Source of the DNA: Flavihumibacter soli
GTDB taxonomy: Bacteria; Bacteroidota; Bacteroidia; Sphingobacteriales; Sphingobacteriaceae
NCBI RefSeq assembly: GCF_010692725.1
Contig: NZ_JAAFZB010000094.1
Coordinates: 248,001 to 312,000, forward strand
Direction of reading: 5' to 3'
DNA: 64,000 bases
The position numbers were made by a program, and so were the translations under genes. Positions within the stretch are counted from its first letter, which is position 1. Each line of letters begins with the position of its first letter. Below are positions 1 through 9,782 of the stretch, in pieces. The notes below the pieces were generated by a model. It did not search any database and had not been told where the DNA came from. It worked only from the letters and a program-made list of their open reading frames with translations.

Positions 1-817
1 CCGAAGTAGTATTTCCTAAGGGATAACCAATGTTAAACGGATCGCTCCCGGGCCACGTGTGCCCGCCGTTTTGAATGCGGATAAGCGCAACTCCGGCTGG
101 TTTGCCGTCTGCTTCGTCAATTGTAACGGAAGTCGCATCCTTTCTATTAGCATTTAAACTTCTTGTTTTGACATTTTTACTATCAAGGCCATTGTGTACC
201 ATCCAATAATTAAAGGTGGCAAGTGCCGATCCGTAAGCTCCGGGTTTTCCTTCAAAATCAACTACTTTATCAGCGGTACCATGCACCTGCATAACTGCAA
301 TCTTTCTAGCGGACTTGATAAAATACTTTACTGAATCCGGTAACGGGCCTCCTACGGAGGCTACTGCGGCAAAAACGTCGGGCAGTTCAGCAGCCAGACG
401 ATGACAAAAGAATCCGCCTCTCGAAAGACCCGTGGCAAAAATAGCCTTACTGTCGATCCGATATTTTTTTTTCAGAGTATCAGTCAACGATTTAATAAAA
501 CCCACGTCATTTGTTCCTTTGAGATAGGACATCTCAAAACCAACATTCCAATCGGATTTTATTCCGGCTGGATAAACAACAATAAACTGGTACTTATCTG
601 CAGCCCTGTTCATCCGGGTATAGTACATCTGCTCGACGGCCGTCATTCCCCCGCCATGAAAATTGTAGACTAAAGGGTAGTATTTTTCCGGGTCATATGA
701 TTCGGGAAGATACAGGAGATATCTTCTCTTTGTCTCTTCGAACATAAAAGATGTTGACTGGGAGTAGGATGCACAGGTATGTAACATCAGGATTGCAATT
801 AAGAGTAGCTTTTTCAT
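1..817 (-). CDS. PHB-depolymerase/LpqC-like secreted esterase (partial, 3' end outside window)
   Basis: This is the N-terminal part of a secreted serine esterase of the polyhydroxybutyrate depolymerase / LpqC / feruloyl-esterase-like family. I translated it from the reverse strand. It starts at the ATG at 817-815 with a signal peptide (MKKLLLIAILMLHTCASYSQ) and runs off the left edge after 272 codons. It shows an oxyanion-type NFHGGG stretch, the nucleophile elbow GLSRGG (G-x-S-x-G), HGTADKVVDF with the likely acid Asp, and GGHTWPG with the likely catalytic His. Nearly the whole catalytic domain is therefore present and only a short C-terminus is missing. The natural substrate (hydroxyalkanoate, feruloyl or acetyl ester) cannot be decided from this. 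The gene stands alone in the window, and a regulator gene on the same strand lies 101 bp upstream. Confidence 0.8.
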   Translation of the reverse strand, partial: MKKLLLIAILMLHTCASYSQSTSFMFEETKRRYLLYLPESYDPEKYYPLVYNFHGGGMTAVEQMYYTRMNRAADKYQFIVVYPAGIKSDWNVGFEMSYLKGTNDVGFIKSLTDTLKKKYRIDSKAIFATGLSRGGFFCHRLAAELPDVFAAVASVGGPLPDSVKYFIKSARKIAVMQVHGTADKVVDFEGKPGAYGSALATFNYWMVHNGLDSKNVKTRSLNANRKDATSVTIDEADGKPAGVALIRIQNGGHTWPGSDPFNIGYPLGNTTS

Positions 818-918
818 TTAAATTTGTTTGCACAAAACAAGTCTTAAATGAAGAAGGAATCTCCCGGAATGATCATTTACACTAGTAAAATAATCATATC
901 GAATGATCATACCTTTGG

Positions 919-1995
919 TTAAACTGCCTTATCTTCAAAGATCTCACTGCGATAGGCGGAAGGAGTTTTCCCAGTTTCCTTTTTGAACGCCGTATTAAAG
1001 GTGCTCAGACTGCTAAAGCCTGTTTCGAAAGCTATAAATGCAATTGTATAATTCATATATGCTTTGTCTGCCAATAATACTTGCGCCTGTTTGACGCGGA
1101 AGTGATTAACAAACCCGTTAAAGTTGGATGGATGGTTCATGTTAATCACCATGGAGATTTTCTGAGGGCTTACTTTTAAGAGCCGTGCCAGGGAGCTTAA
1201 GCTAAGACTGGCATTTTTAAACATACCGTCTTCCGCAACCAGCTTCATGATCTGCCTGTACAGTTCATCTGCCTCGGTTTCCTTTATCGGTGTGCTTCTG
1301 TATTTAACCTGGCTTAGGCGGCTGATATAATCATTTCTTATAGCCACAAAGCTGATCCCGTAGGCAATTGCCGAATACAGAACCGGACCGACGATGTATG
1401 GCACCTCTTCTTCCAGAATGTTTAAAACATAGATCACCCAGATAGCGGCTAATCCACAGACAAGAAGCTGCAGCCACTGAACGGCTGCAGTACTACCAGA
1501 TTGTTTGCGTGCCTTCCTAATCAGCCTGTAACAAATCAGCAGGTAAATAAGATAATGACCGTAATATAAACCGAACATGACCATAAATGCTTCGGTCGGT
1601 ATCTGCTTGATCAGTTCCCGGTTAACCATTAGTCCGAAGATCAGCGCCGGAATAAAGGGAAGAAAGGCAATTAGGTCATTTTTACTTAGCCGGAAGGAGC
1701 GGGTTAAAACCGATCGGGCATACAGGTGAAATAGGGGGCCAATGAGCAACAGGGTTGAAAGGCCAGTAAAAATGAGAATAAGATTTACATCACCTGCAAA
1801 TTCCAGGATAACAGATTTGCCCACCCGAAAGGAAAGGATCAGCAGCAGCGTACCAAGAATGATGTTGGAGGTAGTTCGCACCGTCGCATACCCGAAAAGA
1901 TAAATTGCCAGTATGATGCCGTGAAGAACCCCCAGCCCACTTATTAAAATCAGAAGTATCTCTGTGATTAACATTCCGCAAATAAATAATTCCAA
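919..1995 (-). CDS. Membrane-anchored AraC-family transcriptional regulator
   Basis: This 358-residue protein has about seven hydrophobic segments in residues 8-230 and a C-terminal AraC-type DNA-binding domain (about 250-355). The last helix-turn-helix ends in the usual FETGFSSLSTFNTAFKKETG pattern with TPSAYR after it. Membrane-bound AraC regulators of this design are common in Bacteroidota, and their ligands are mostly unknown. The M8 codon (position 1974) is an equally good start, because the hydrophobic region begins there. The gene lies 110 bp downstream of the MDR oxidoreductase on the same strand and may be cotranscribed with it, so that oxidoreductase is a plausible target. That link is inference only. 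Confidence 0.85.
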   Translation of the reverse strand: MELFICGMLITEILLILISGLGVLHGIILAIYLFGYATVRTTSNIILGTLLLILSFRVGKSVILEFAGDVNLILIFTGLSTLLLIGPLFHLYARSVLTRSFRLSKNDLIAFLPFIPALIFGLMVNRELIKQIPTEAFMVMFGLYYGHYLIYLLICYRLIRKARKQSGSTAAVQWLQLLVCGLAAIWVIYVLNILEEEVPYIVGPVLYSAIAYGISFVAIRNDYISRLSQVKYRSTPIKETEADELYRQIMKLVAEDGMFKNASLSLSSLARLLKVSPQKISMVINMNHPSNFNGFVNHFRVKQAQVLLADKAYMNYTIAFIAFETGFSSLSTFNTAFKKETGKTPSAYRSEIFEDKAV

Positions 1996-2105
1996 TGCAA
2001 TCTATGTCTAATTCTATAAAATAGAATGATTCTGTAAATGGAGAAGAATATTAGGCAGGTATAAACCGCAGAGACAACAAAGAGTTCCGCACATGGGTTC
2101 CGTTG

Positions 2106-3074
2106 CTAAATCTCGCAAACTGATATGACTAATTTTCCCTTATGTTCTCCCCTGGCAAAGATCCTGAATGCTTCAGGAACCTGGTCTAATTTATAGTGTC
2201 CATCAATAACAGGCATAACTTTACCGGCTTCGAAAAGCCTGTTCATATAAGCCAGATCCTTGTTTGGCTTCAGCATAACAATACGCACCTGCTTTTTAAA
2301 GATCATCGAAATCCATCGCTTCAGGAAGAAAGCCTGGAGCAGCCGGGCAGCTGAACCTCCAACAGTTACATAAACTCCCTTAGGGCTCAATGCCCGGGTA
2401 TAATCGAAAATAGAACGATTTGTCTTCGCATCGAGGATCAGATCATAAGCCCGTCCGTTTTTAGTGAAGTCTTCACGGGTATAATCGATGACATGGTCAA
2501 AGCCTATTTCGCGCAGCATATCCAGTTTACTTGTCCTGTCAACACCCGTAACATCCACACCGTATAATTTGGCGATCTGCACCGCGAAAGTGCCGACCCC
2601 TCCCCCTGCGCCATTGATCAGGAGCTTTTGCCCCGGGCTGATTTTCCCTTCGTCGATAAGGCCCTGTACCGCCAGCATCCCTGCCTGGGGGATTGCCGCT
2701 GCTTCCTGGAAGCTCATACCTGCGGGCTTTAACGCTAAAGCCTTTTCTGGTGCGCAGAGATACTCGGCAAAACCGCCCCAGCGGCCGCTTAAATCACCGT
2801 ACACTTCGTCACCGGATTTGAACTGTTTTACATTTTTACCGACGGCTTCAATCCGGCCTGCAATGTCCGAACCGAGTATGGTCTTCTTTGGCTTCCGAAA
2901 ACCGTACATCATACGATTAATGAAGTCGCCATGGAGAAGACCCCAATCCCAATCGTTTAAGGAGACGGCATAGACTTTAACAAGGACTTCGTCGTCTTTT
3001 GGAACCGGCATTTCGATCTCTGCGAGCTGCAAAACTTCCGGACCGCCGTAGTTTTCGTAGATAATTGCCTTCAT
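2106..3074 (-). CDS. Zinc-less MDR NAD(P)H-dependent oxidoreductase (quinone-oxidoreductase-like)
   Basis: This is a 322-residue member of the medium-chain dehydrogenase/reductase superfamily. The N-terminal GroES-like domain begins with MKAIIYENYGGPEVLQ and contains GSDIAGRIEAVGKNV. The Rossmann domain carries the nucleotide-binding motif GAGGGVGTFAVQ at about residue 155. The cysteine cluster of the structural zinc site and the usual zinc-binding GHE motif are absent, so it belongs with quinone oxidoreductases/enone reductases and not with zinc alcohol dehydrogenases. It is probably a cytosolic NADPH-dependent reductase of enones or quinones; the substrate is not predictable. It precedes the membrane AraC regulator on the same strand. 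Confidence 0.85.
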   Translation of the reverse strand: MKAIIYENYGGPEVLQLAEIEMPVPKDDEVLVKVYAVSLNDWDWGLLHGDFINRMMYGFRKPKKTILGSDIAGRIEAVGKNVKQFKSGDEVYGDLSGRWGGFAEYLCAPEKALALKPAGMSFQEAAAIPQAGMLAVQGLIDEGKISPGQKLLINGAGGGVGTFAVQIAKLYGVDVTGVDRTSKLDMLREIGFDHVIDYTREDFTKNGRAYDLILDAKTNRSIFDYTRALSPKGVYVTVGGSAARLLQAFFLKRWISMIFKKQVRIVMLKPNKDLAYMNRLFEAGKVMPVIDGHYKLDQVPEAFRIFARGEHKGKLVISVCEI

Positions 3075-3240
3075 TTCCTGGATATCATTTCAAATCAGGC
3101 ATAAGCTACTAAATTTCAAATATTAAAGCATATGATCGGCTGAACAGCTTTTCTTCGCGGTAGCATGCAGGTTAAAAAATCTGAATTGTAAATTCTTTGA
3201 TAACAAATGAAATGACAGCTCCCGATACATTCCCTGGCTA

Positions 3241-5004
3241 TTAAACAGGCATCCGCCTCAGCTTCAGGTAGAGGTCATTTAGCTTAAATGGTTTGTAGAG
3301 GAAATCATCCATACCGGCTTCCCTGATCTTATAACTCAGATTATCAGATACGGAAGCAGTCAGCGCAATAATGCGAACGCCCGATCTCAGCGGATCAGCC
3401 ATGGCACGAATAGCTCTGGCAGCTTCAAAACCATCCACCAGTGGCATATGGAGGTCCATTAAAACGACATCGTATGGATTTGAGTTAATTTTATCTATTG
3501 CCTCCTGCCCGTTCACGGCGAATTCGGGCTTGTTGTTCCACCTGGCAAATACCTTCACAAGTAAAAGCCGGTTCATATGGTTGTCTTCTGCAACCAGGAT
3601 CTTTAAGTCCCGCAGATCAAAATCAGCTTCCGGGCCTTCTGTAAGAGAATCAGCCGGTCCCTGGTGCAGTTTAAAGTCTATATCAAAATAAAACGTTGAC
3701 CCTGCGCCCGGGGCGCTTTCAACCTGTATGCCGCTGTCGAATAACAAGAGCAGCCGCTTTACAATGGCGAGACCAAGCCCCGTTCCGCCGAAATTGCGTG
3801 CGGTGCTTACCGAAGCCTGAGTAAAGGATTCAAATATCGCCTCCTGTTTATCAGCGCTGATACCGATGCCGGTATCAATGACCGAAAACCGTACCTTGAG
3901 AATCTGCTCATTAACGCGGAGGACCTTCAGGTCGACGGACACACTGCCTTGCTCTGTGAATTTGATAGCATTGCCCGCCAGGTTGTAAATGATCTGTGTG
4001 ATCCTCGTTGGGTCCGTAATAATGCCCCTGCCGTTTATCGCTTCATCGATATTCAATACAAAATCGATCTCTTTTTGCTGCGCCTGGAACCGAAGGCCTA
4101 AACAGGTATCTCTTACCAGGTCGTCCAGGTGGACAGGTATATCTTCAAGATCCAGCTTATCGGATCCGAGCTTATTGAAATCGAGAATATTATTGATCAG
4201 AGAATAAAGATTCTCTGCCGAAAACTTTAAGATCTGCAGGCTCACTTCCTGCTCCCTGCTATGAGAATCCTGCATCAAAAGCTGGCTGATGCCAATTACC
4301 GAATTCAGGGGTGTTCTTAACTCGTGCGTCATGGTTGACAGAAATTCCGACTTCGATTCCGCCGCCAGGTTGGCCTCTTTAACGGCCACCTGCAGCTGCT
4401 TATTCAAAGCTTCCTTCTCTTCAATATTAGACTTAAAGGATTGCTGGAATAAATAATGACACATCACAATGGTCACAAAATTTAAAACCACCATCATTTC
4501 ATAACCCGGTGATGCCAGCTCATTTGGTGATATTCCTTCAAGGTGTAATTTACTGCCGAAAACAAGATGTAAAATAACCGGCAGTGTTGCCACCACAGAG
4601 TATATAATTCCAAAACGGGGATTCATTATGCAGAAACTTCCGAGGATGAGCATGAAGACGAACTGGAGCGTCAGGATATTAATGGATTGGGCAAACAGAA
4701 AGACATTTGACCAGATCAGTAATAAGCCCAGCCATACCATCACATGGGCAACCACCCGCATATTAGCTTTATCAGCCAATAAGAATTTTAACAGGATTGT
4801 ATAAATCACCAGCATCACCACGGCTCTCTGAAGCTGCAAGTCCTGCTGGTAATGGAAAGCTACCCCAATGACAATCGAGGCTTTTATTAAAGAAAAAGCC
4901 AGCAGGCAAAAGATAATTTTAATACTGGCCTTGTGGAAGTGATCACCTTCCGTTTTTAACAGTTTATGCAATGACCAGTTTAAAAATGATACAGGGGTCT
5001 CCAT
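3241..5004 (-). CDS. Hybrid sensor histidine kinase with receiver domain
   Basis: This is a 587-residue membrane sensor. Residues about 25-190 contain roughly six membrane segments with no recognisable periplasmic ligand domain. A short coiled linker follows, then a HisKA domain with the H-box TMTHELRTPLNSVIG (His about 226), a HATPase domain with N-box NLAGNAIKFTE and G-boxes DTGIGIS and GGTGLGLAI, and a C-terminal receiver domain from about 468. The receiver's phosphorylated Asp lies in VVLMDLHMPLVDG (about 516). The receiver is not followed by an output domain, so the signal probably goes on to an Hpt protein or a response regulator encoded elsewhere. No partner lies next to it, and the stimulus is unknown. 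Confidence 0.88.
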   Translation of the reverse strand: METPVSFLNWSLHKLLKTEGDHFHKASIKIIFCLLAFSLIKASIVIGVAFHYQQDLQLQRAVVMLVIYTILLKFLLADKANMRVVAHVMVWLGLLLIWSNVFLFAQSINILTLQFVFMLILGSFCIMNPRFGIIYSVVATLPVILHLVFGSKLHLEGISPNELASPGYEMMVVLNFVTIVMCHYLFQQSFKSNIEEKEALNKQLQVAVKEANLAAESKSEFLSTMTHELRTPLNSVIGISQLLMQDSHSREQEVSLQILKFSAENLYSLINNILDFNKLGSDKLDLEDIPVHLDDLVRDTCLGLRFQAQQKEIDFVLNIDEAINGRGIITDPTRITQIIYNLAGNAIKFTEQGSVSVDLKVLRVNEQILKVRFSVIDTGIGISADKQEAIFESFTQASVSTARNFGGTGLGLAIVKRLLLLFDSGIQVESAPGAGSTFYFDIDFKLHQGPADSLTEGPEADFDLRDLKILVAEDNHMNRLLLVKVFARWNNKPEFAVNGQEAIDKINSNPYDVVLMDLHMPLVDGFEAARAIRAMADPLRSGVRIIALTASVSDNLSYKIREAGMDDFLYKPFKLNDLYLKLRRMPV

Positions 5005-5366
5005 TTATATACTAAAGGATCGGAAAAGAAGGCTAAACTACCTTATTAAAGACGATAATACGGATATACATCCTTATAGTTTAAAGTAATTTTGTTTCAA
5101 CCTGGTATTTGCCTAAATGTCCGTTACTTCAATGACACGATTTTCACTCTTTTAAGGCTTTTGAGAGGAGGTAGAATTTTGCAGAGTGCTAAAAACCAGC
5201 CGCTTATTATCAACGCCGCGGTATGCGGGTTACTACTAAGCAGATATTCTGTAATAGATAATTTACAAAGGGATACAAAAGTATGCGTGCTATGAAAGCA
5301 TTTTGGCTAAGACCTGGCGCCGTACGTTGTTGACGCAAATGGTAATAACTAGTTGGATCTACGATG
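5005..5366. other. 362-bp intergenic region, no gene recognised
   Basis: This gap separates the start of the hybrid kinase from the end of the class V PLP enzyme. A 67-codon plus-strand frame (5092-5295, TTG start) has no signal peptide, no recognisable motif and no clear promoter, and I do not regard it as a gene. No convincing hairpin, repeat or RNA gene was seen. It should contain the promoter of the kinase. Confidence 0.5.
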
Positions 5367-6566
5367 TTATGTACCTTTTATAATCATCAAGGCATTATAA
5401 AGAGCCGCTATTTCTTCTTCGGTATTATAGTAATGTACTGAAGCCCTTACAACACTGGTTAAATGGTTCTTGCTCATATAATAAAGCGTAGACTTAGCCA
5501 GGCCAACAGACACGTTGATTTTTTTTTCTGCAAGTTTGGCTTTCACTACAGCGCTCTCTACACCGTCAACAGAAAAAGTTACAATACCACATCGCTGCTG
5601 CCCGAAGTCGTGCAAGGTTATACCATCAATTTCACTTAATTTGCTCCGCATGGCGTCAGCTAAATATTGGATACGGTGCCAAATCCGGTCAACACCAATG
5701 TTTAACGCATAATCAACAGCTTTACCCAGGCCAAGGGTTAATGCGCGGCTCTTTTCATATAGTTCAAACCGGCGGGCATCATCCCTTGGCTGATAATCGT
5801 CTAGTGTGACTGATTTTGTGGTGAAACCATCTGCAAACATTAATTTCAACTTATCCTGAATGTCTTTTTTGACAAATAAAAAGCCGGTTCCTCTTGGTGC
5901 ACGGAGATATTTTCGCCCCGTGACTGACAGCATATCACAACCTATGAGCTTCACATCAATGGGGATTTGCCCTGCACTCTGACAGGCATCAACCAGGTAC
6001 AAAATATTATTCTTGCGAGCTATCTTTCCTATTTCAACAATTGGGATCATTCCGCCTGCTGTTGAGGGAATATGGGTCATCGCTATTAATTTAACCTGCG
6101 GCGTTATAGCAGCCTCTAATGTTTGTAAAGAAAAATTGCCTTTCTCATCATTTGGAATTATCGTAACCTCGACGCCACAAGTCTTCTGCGCCTGGATAAA
6201 TGCAATAATATTGGTTACGTATTCCATCTCGCAGGTAAGCACTACATCTCCCTTTTTCAAGTCGACCCCATTAAATGCCAGGGTCCAGGCTTCGCTTGCG
6301 TTTTCAACGGTGGCTATTTCGTTCACATCCGCGTTGATGAGTTTGGCAATAGATTTATAAGTGTTGTCCAGTTGCTGTTTGTACTTATCCTCTGTTTCGT
6401 ACCCCCCAGAAAGTGCTTCTTCCTGTAAATAGCTTACAACCGTGTCCACTACGGTGTCGGGCGGTAATGATGAGCCCGCATTATTAAAATGTATCCTATC
6501 TGTCGTTCCTTTGGTTTCTGCCCTTAACTGCAATATTTCAGGTTCTGTCAAGATATTAGTTTTCAT
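5367..6566 (-). CDS. Aminotransferase class V-fold PLP-dependent enzyme
   Basis: This 399-residue protein has the fold-type I PLP fold of the class V group (cysteine desulfurase / isopenicillin-N-epimerase-like). Visible motifs are HFNNAGSSLPP near the N-terminus, TVENASEAW, the cofactor aspartate in YLVDACQSAGQ (D193), and the likely Schiff-base lysine in SVTGRKYLRAPRGTGFLFV (K219). The R-K-Y-L-R-x-P-R-G form of the lysine loop differs from the HK loop of SufS/IscS. The conserved cysteine of cysteine desulfurases is not evident in the C-terminal half, so an Fe-S cluster role is unlikely. It could be an epimerase, lyase or C-S lyase; I cannot choose. It is monocistronic, between the hybrid kinase and a small secreted protein. 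Confidence 0.8.
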   Translation of the reverse strand: MKTNILTEPEILQLRAETKGTTDRIHFNNAGSSLPPDTVVDTVVSYLQEEALSGGYETEDKYKQQLDNTYKSIAKLINADVNEIATVENASEAWTLAFNGVDLKKGDVVLTCEMEYVTNIIAFIQAQKTCGVEVTIIPNDEKGNFSLQTLEAAITPQVKLIAMTHIPSTAGGMIPIVEIGKIARKNNILYLVDACQSAGQIPIDVKLIGCDMLSVTGRKYLRAPRGTGFLFVKKDIQDKLKLMFADGFTTKSVTLDDYQPRDDARRFELYEKSRALTLGLGKAVDYALNIGVDRIWHRIQYLADAMRSKLSEIDGITLHDFGQQRCGIVTFSVDGVESAVVKAKLAEKKINVSVGLAKSTLYYMSKNHLTSVVRASVHYYNTEEEIAALYNALMIIKGT

Positions 6567-6691
6567 GATTAATTTTTGAATGAAGCAAATTGAAGTACTC
6601 TGCTGACCTGTTTGATTTACGATTAATGCTTTTCACAATATTCACTGTCAGCATATTTTTGAATAAGATCGATATTCTGATTAATAAGTTG

Positions 6692-7198
6692 TCAATGTCT
6701 ATTATCCCATCTAGTTACTGTTATTGGGTTATATAACACAACTGACGAAGGATTAAGAGATAATTCCTCATCAAGGAAACTTAAAACACGCGTGATAGCC
6801 TCGCTGGAAGTATAATCAACCTTTACAGTGTTGCATGTCCGCCAGTTATCCAACTCTACGGTTAGAATAAAGATTACTGCTTTTCCTTTATAAGTGCGGT
6901 CGGAGCCAAATGAGTATCCCCTGATAAAACTAAAGCTTTCTTTCATTTCGGCTCGGTCATCGTTTAAAATTGTTAAATTTTCTACGGTGTTACTCGAACC
7001 AACTGAAGCTTTTACAACTGCATAATTCCAGTTACAGTCATTATAGACGCTGTCTGTGATTCTATAGCTTCTCGTGACATAAGATTTAAATGAATTTAAA
7101 GACTTGGTTTGGGCGAATGCGGTAAAAGAATTCGCGATCAAAATCATTAAAACTATAATGATCTTATGTTTATAGGCCCGGTGTATCAAAATTTCCAT
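6692..7198 (-). CDS. Small secreted protein of unknown function
   Basis: I do not recognise a family. The reading frame is open from 7231, but I place the start at the ATG at 7198. That gives a standard signal peptide (basic n-region HRAYKHK, hydrophobic core IIIVLMILIA, end SFTAFAQ) and a product of 168 residues. The mature part of about 138 residues is soluble, has three or four Trp and two Cys, and shows no repeats or metal motifs. It is probably periplasmic or exported. Its neighbours (a PLP enzyme on the same strand and a divergent GH16) do not suggest a job. Confidence 0.6.
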   Translation of the reverse strand: MEILIHRAYKHKIIIVLMILIANSFTAFAQTKSLNSFKSYVTRSYRITDSVYNDCNWNYAVVKASVGSSNTVENLTILNDDRAEMKESFSFIRGYSFGSDRTYKGKAVIFILTVELDNWRTCNTVKVDYTSSEAITRVLSFLDEELSLNPSSVVLYNPITVTRWDNRH

Positions 7199-7288
7199 AT
7201 CTGCGTAAATTAGCACATAATCAGGCAACATAGGTAGGCCTTAATTCACCAGGAAAAATCTTATCATTACTTACCTATTTCAAAATAA

Positions 7289-8176
7289 ATGGCATATTGT
7301 ATCAGATCAACGACGGTATTAATCCTCCTGGGTATTTTATCGGCCTGTACGCAAACTGAGCAGACCTCCAGGCCCAAAGATTCAGAATCAAATATTGTGT
7401 TCTTTGATGACTTTTCAGGGCCAGGTCTTGACCGTTCCAAATGGAATGTCATTGTTACCGGGTTTAACGTTAATAATGAGCAGCAGGCCTATGTGGATTC
7501 GTCCGCGACAATTTATACAGTAAAAGGAGACCGGGCTGAGGGCGCAGAAAACGGGGCGTTAGTCATAGAGCCTATATACCTGCCGGGCTTTGTGACCGCT
7601 GACGGTCAGAAGTTCGACTTCCTGTCGGGAAGGATTGATACAAAAGATAAAATGGACTTCACCTATGGCTCAGCCTCAGCGCGTATCCGGATGACTGAGG
7701 GCCCAGGCTTATGGCCGGCGTTCTGGGCTTTGGGAAATGGCGACTGGCCCGTGACTGGTGAGATCGATATCATGGAATATGTTGGTGAAGTGGACTGGAC
7801 AGGTGTCGCCCTGCACGGACCCGGCTATTCCGGGGAAACTCCTCTGGTTAATAAAGTATACTTCAGAAAAGATTTCGACGTAACCCAATGGCACGTGTAC
7901 TCTTTAGACTGGACTAAAGACCAGCTTAATTTTAAGGTTGACGGCGCACTAATGTACAGGGTCACTCGCCCGATGGTTGAAAATTACGGCAAGTGGGCAT
8001 TTGATAATCCTAAATACCTGATCCTGAACTTAGCCTTAGGCGGAGCTTACCCGTTTAAGACAAATGGCGTAAAGAAACCTTATAACGGGATCCCGGAATC
8101 AACGCTTCAGCTAATCAGAGATAAAAAAGCCAGATTTATGATCGACTGGGTAAAAGTTACCGGGAACGATAAATAA
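7289..8176 (+). CDS. GH16 beta-glucanase lipoprotein (laminarinase/lichenase-like)
   Basis: This 295-residue lipoprotein has a type II signal ending LLGILSAC (Cys20) and a single GH16 jelly-roll catalytic domain. The family signature ExDxxE is present as GEIDIMEY, giving nucleophile E158, D160 and acid/base E163. FDDFSG at the start, LWPAFWALG before the signature, and HVYSLDW and ILNLALGG after it, are also family-typical. It should hydrolyse beta-1,3 or beta-1,3/1,4 glucans at the cell surface or in the periplasm. There is no SusCD pair for beta-glucan nearby, so it works as a lone enzyme or with loci outside the window. It is transcribed convergently with the decarboxylase gene, 18 bp away. 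Confidence 0.9.
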   Translation: MAYCIRSTTVLILLGILSACTQTEQTSRPKDSESNIVFFDDFSGPGLDRSKWNVIVTGFNVNNEQQAYVDSSATIYTVKGDRAEGAENGALVIEPIYLPGFVTADGQKFDFLSGRIDTKDKMDFTYGSASARIRMTEGPGLWPAFWALGNGDWPVTGEIDIMEYVGEVDWTGVALHGPGYSGETPLVNKVYFRKDFDVTQWHVYSLDWTKDQLNFKVDGALMYRVTRPMVENYGKWAFDNPKYLILNLALGGAYPFKTNGVKKPYNGIPESTLQLIRDKKARFMIDWVKVTGNDK

Positions 8177-8194
8177 ACAGCTTTATTGATCGAA

Positions 8195-9682
8195 TCAGGA
8201 TCTCCGCATCTGGCGATCCATTTTCCTGCCTTCGCGGACAATAATTTCAATCGATTCCTCTATATCCTTCTTCGAGGTTCTGAAGTTGACGATACAGGCT
8301 CGCAGGCAGTATTTACCGTTCACGATCGCATTCGATAAGAACACCTCCCCTCCCTGCTGCAATTGATCAAGCAAGGCCTTATTTAATTCGTTCAGATAAT
8401 CAGGCAAGGCGGTATCATCCCCCCAGCCGGCAGGAACGTATCTTAATGTGCAGATGCTTAAATTCTGGCTGACCGCCTCCAGTTCTGTATGGATCACCGC
8501 CAGGTCAAACATAAATTCCGAAAGTTTAATATCCTGGGCGATCATCTCAATATAACCGGTCCGGCCCACCTGCTGTAAGATCAGCCAGACCTTCAAAGCC
8601 CTAAAGCCGCGGGAATTCTGAAGACCATACTCGTAATAATTCAGGACCGGATCCTCTTCAGCGCTTTCAAAATTATAATATTCAGGATGTGAGCTGAAGG
8701 TGTCGTGCAAATGCCTGCTGTTCTTTACTAAGGTGCAGCCAGCTTCCAGCGGACTGTAAAGCCACTTATGCGGATCGAGAGCAATGGAGTCCGCCTCTTG
8801 CATACCCTCGAAAAGATACTTCATTCTAGGGATGACAGCTGCCGGGATCCCGTAAGCCCCGTCAATATGAAACCACAGATCATATTTTTTGCAGATGGAC
8901 GCAATGGCTCTCAGGTCGTCGATCACACCGGTGCTTACATCCCCTGCGGTACCTATCACCATGATCGGTTGATGGCCGGCTACAAGATCACTGTCTATAG
9001 TCTGACTTAAGATTTCATTATCCATTCTGTTTGCCGGATCCGTTTGTATCCAGCGAATGGCTGCAGAGCCGAGACCAAATAAAACGGCCGCCTTTTCCAC
9101 CCATGTATGCGTGGCTCGTGAGCAATAAACCAGCATCTTTGAGGACGAACCGGAAATACCTTCCTCTTTGATAGTTTTTGGCGCTTTAGCAGTTCTTCCG
9201 GCCAGGAAGCCCGTAAAGTTGGCCATATTGCCGCCGCTGACCAGTATCCCGCCATAATCAGGCGAAACTCCAATAAATTCCGCCAGCCACCTGATCGTTT
9301 GCTTTTCAATCTCGGTAGCCATAGGACTGAGTATCTGCGCGCCTACATTTGGATTAACGGAAGCAGCCAGCAGATCTGCCAATGCCGCTATTGGGGCAGC
9401 TGAAGAAGTTATATACCCGAAAAACTTCGGATGGCCATTCAGAAGCGAATGGTTAAAGAGTAGTTCGGTGGCTTTGGATAACAATTCAGCAGCCGGAGAA
9501 CCGTTTTCCGGCAAAGATGAGCTACCTAAGATATTTTGTAATTGTTTGGGCGACTCGCCCTTTGTAACAGTTCTTTCATCTATCGTATCGATGAAATCAG
9601 CGATCGCATCAATTAGCTGGTAGCCGGCAGTCCTGAACTCTTCTTTTGTAATTTGTAAAGGACTTTTCCGCATCTTGTTCAT
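8195..9682 (-). CDS. Group II pyridoxal-dependent decarboxylase (aromatic-L-amino-acid decarboxylase-like)
   Basis: This 495-residue protein has the size and motifs of group II PLP decarboxylases (aromatic amino acid, tyrosine, glutamate type). Seen directly are HPKFFGYITSSAAP, SGGNMANFTG, the stacking histidine in RATHTW (H192), the cofactor aspartate in FHIDGAYG (D274) and the PLP lysine in DPHKWLYSPLEAGC (K306). The family turns an amino acid into its amine plus CO2 in the cytosol. The substrate-specifying loop cannot be read with certainty, so tyrosine/tryptophan/DOPA decarboxylation is a guess. No amino-acid/amine antiporter is adjacent. It lies 100 bp downstream of the dextran operon on the same strand and may receive read-through from it. 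Confidence 0.88.
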   Translation of the reverse strand: MNKMRKSPLQITKEEFRTAGYQLIDAIADFIDTIDERTVTKGESPKQLQNILGSSSLPENGSPAAELLSKATELLFNHSLLNGHPKFFGYITSSAAPIAALADLLAASVNPNVGAQILSPMATEIEKQTIRWLAEFIGVSPDYGGILVSGGNMANFTGFLAGRTAKAPKTIKEEGISGSSSKMLVYCSRATHTWVEKAAVLFGLGSAAIRWIQTDPANRMDNEILSQTIDSDLVAGHQPIMVIGTAGDVSTGVIDDLRAIASICKKYDLWFHIDGAYGIPAAVIPRMKYLFEGMQEADSIALDPHKWLYSPLEAGCTLVKNSRHLHDTFSSHPEYYNFESAEEDPVLNYYEYGLQNSRGFRALKVWLILQQVGRTGYIEMIAQDIKLSEFMFDLAVIHTELEAVSQNLSICTLRYVPAGWGDDTALPDYLNELNKALLDQLQQGGEVFLSNAIVNGKYCLRACIVNFRTSKKDIEESIEIIVREGRKMDRQMRRS

Positions 9683-9782
9683 ACACTATTATTTGCCACG
9701 ATACTCAAATAAATATAATGATTTTCCACACGAAGACATTGGCGGTTTGATGATTTGATTGCTTCCCTCAGATCCAGTTCCC

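Noticed and set aside
401-673. 90-codon plus-strand frame at the left end
   Set aside because: It is antisense to the esterase gene, which has complete catalytic motifs on the minus strand.
5092-5295. 67-codon open frame on the plus strand
   Set aside because: It has a TTG start, no motif, signal or promoter, and an amino-acid make-up like random sequence.
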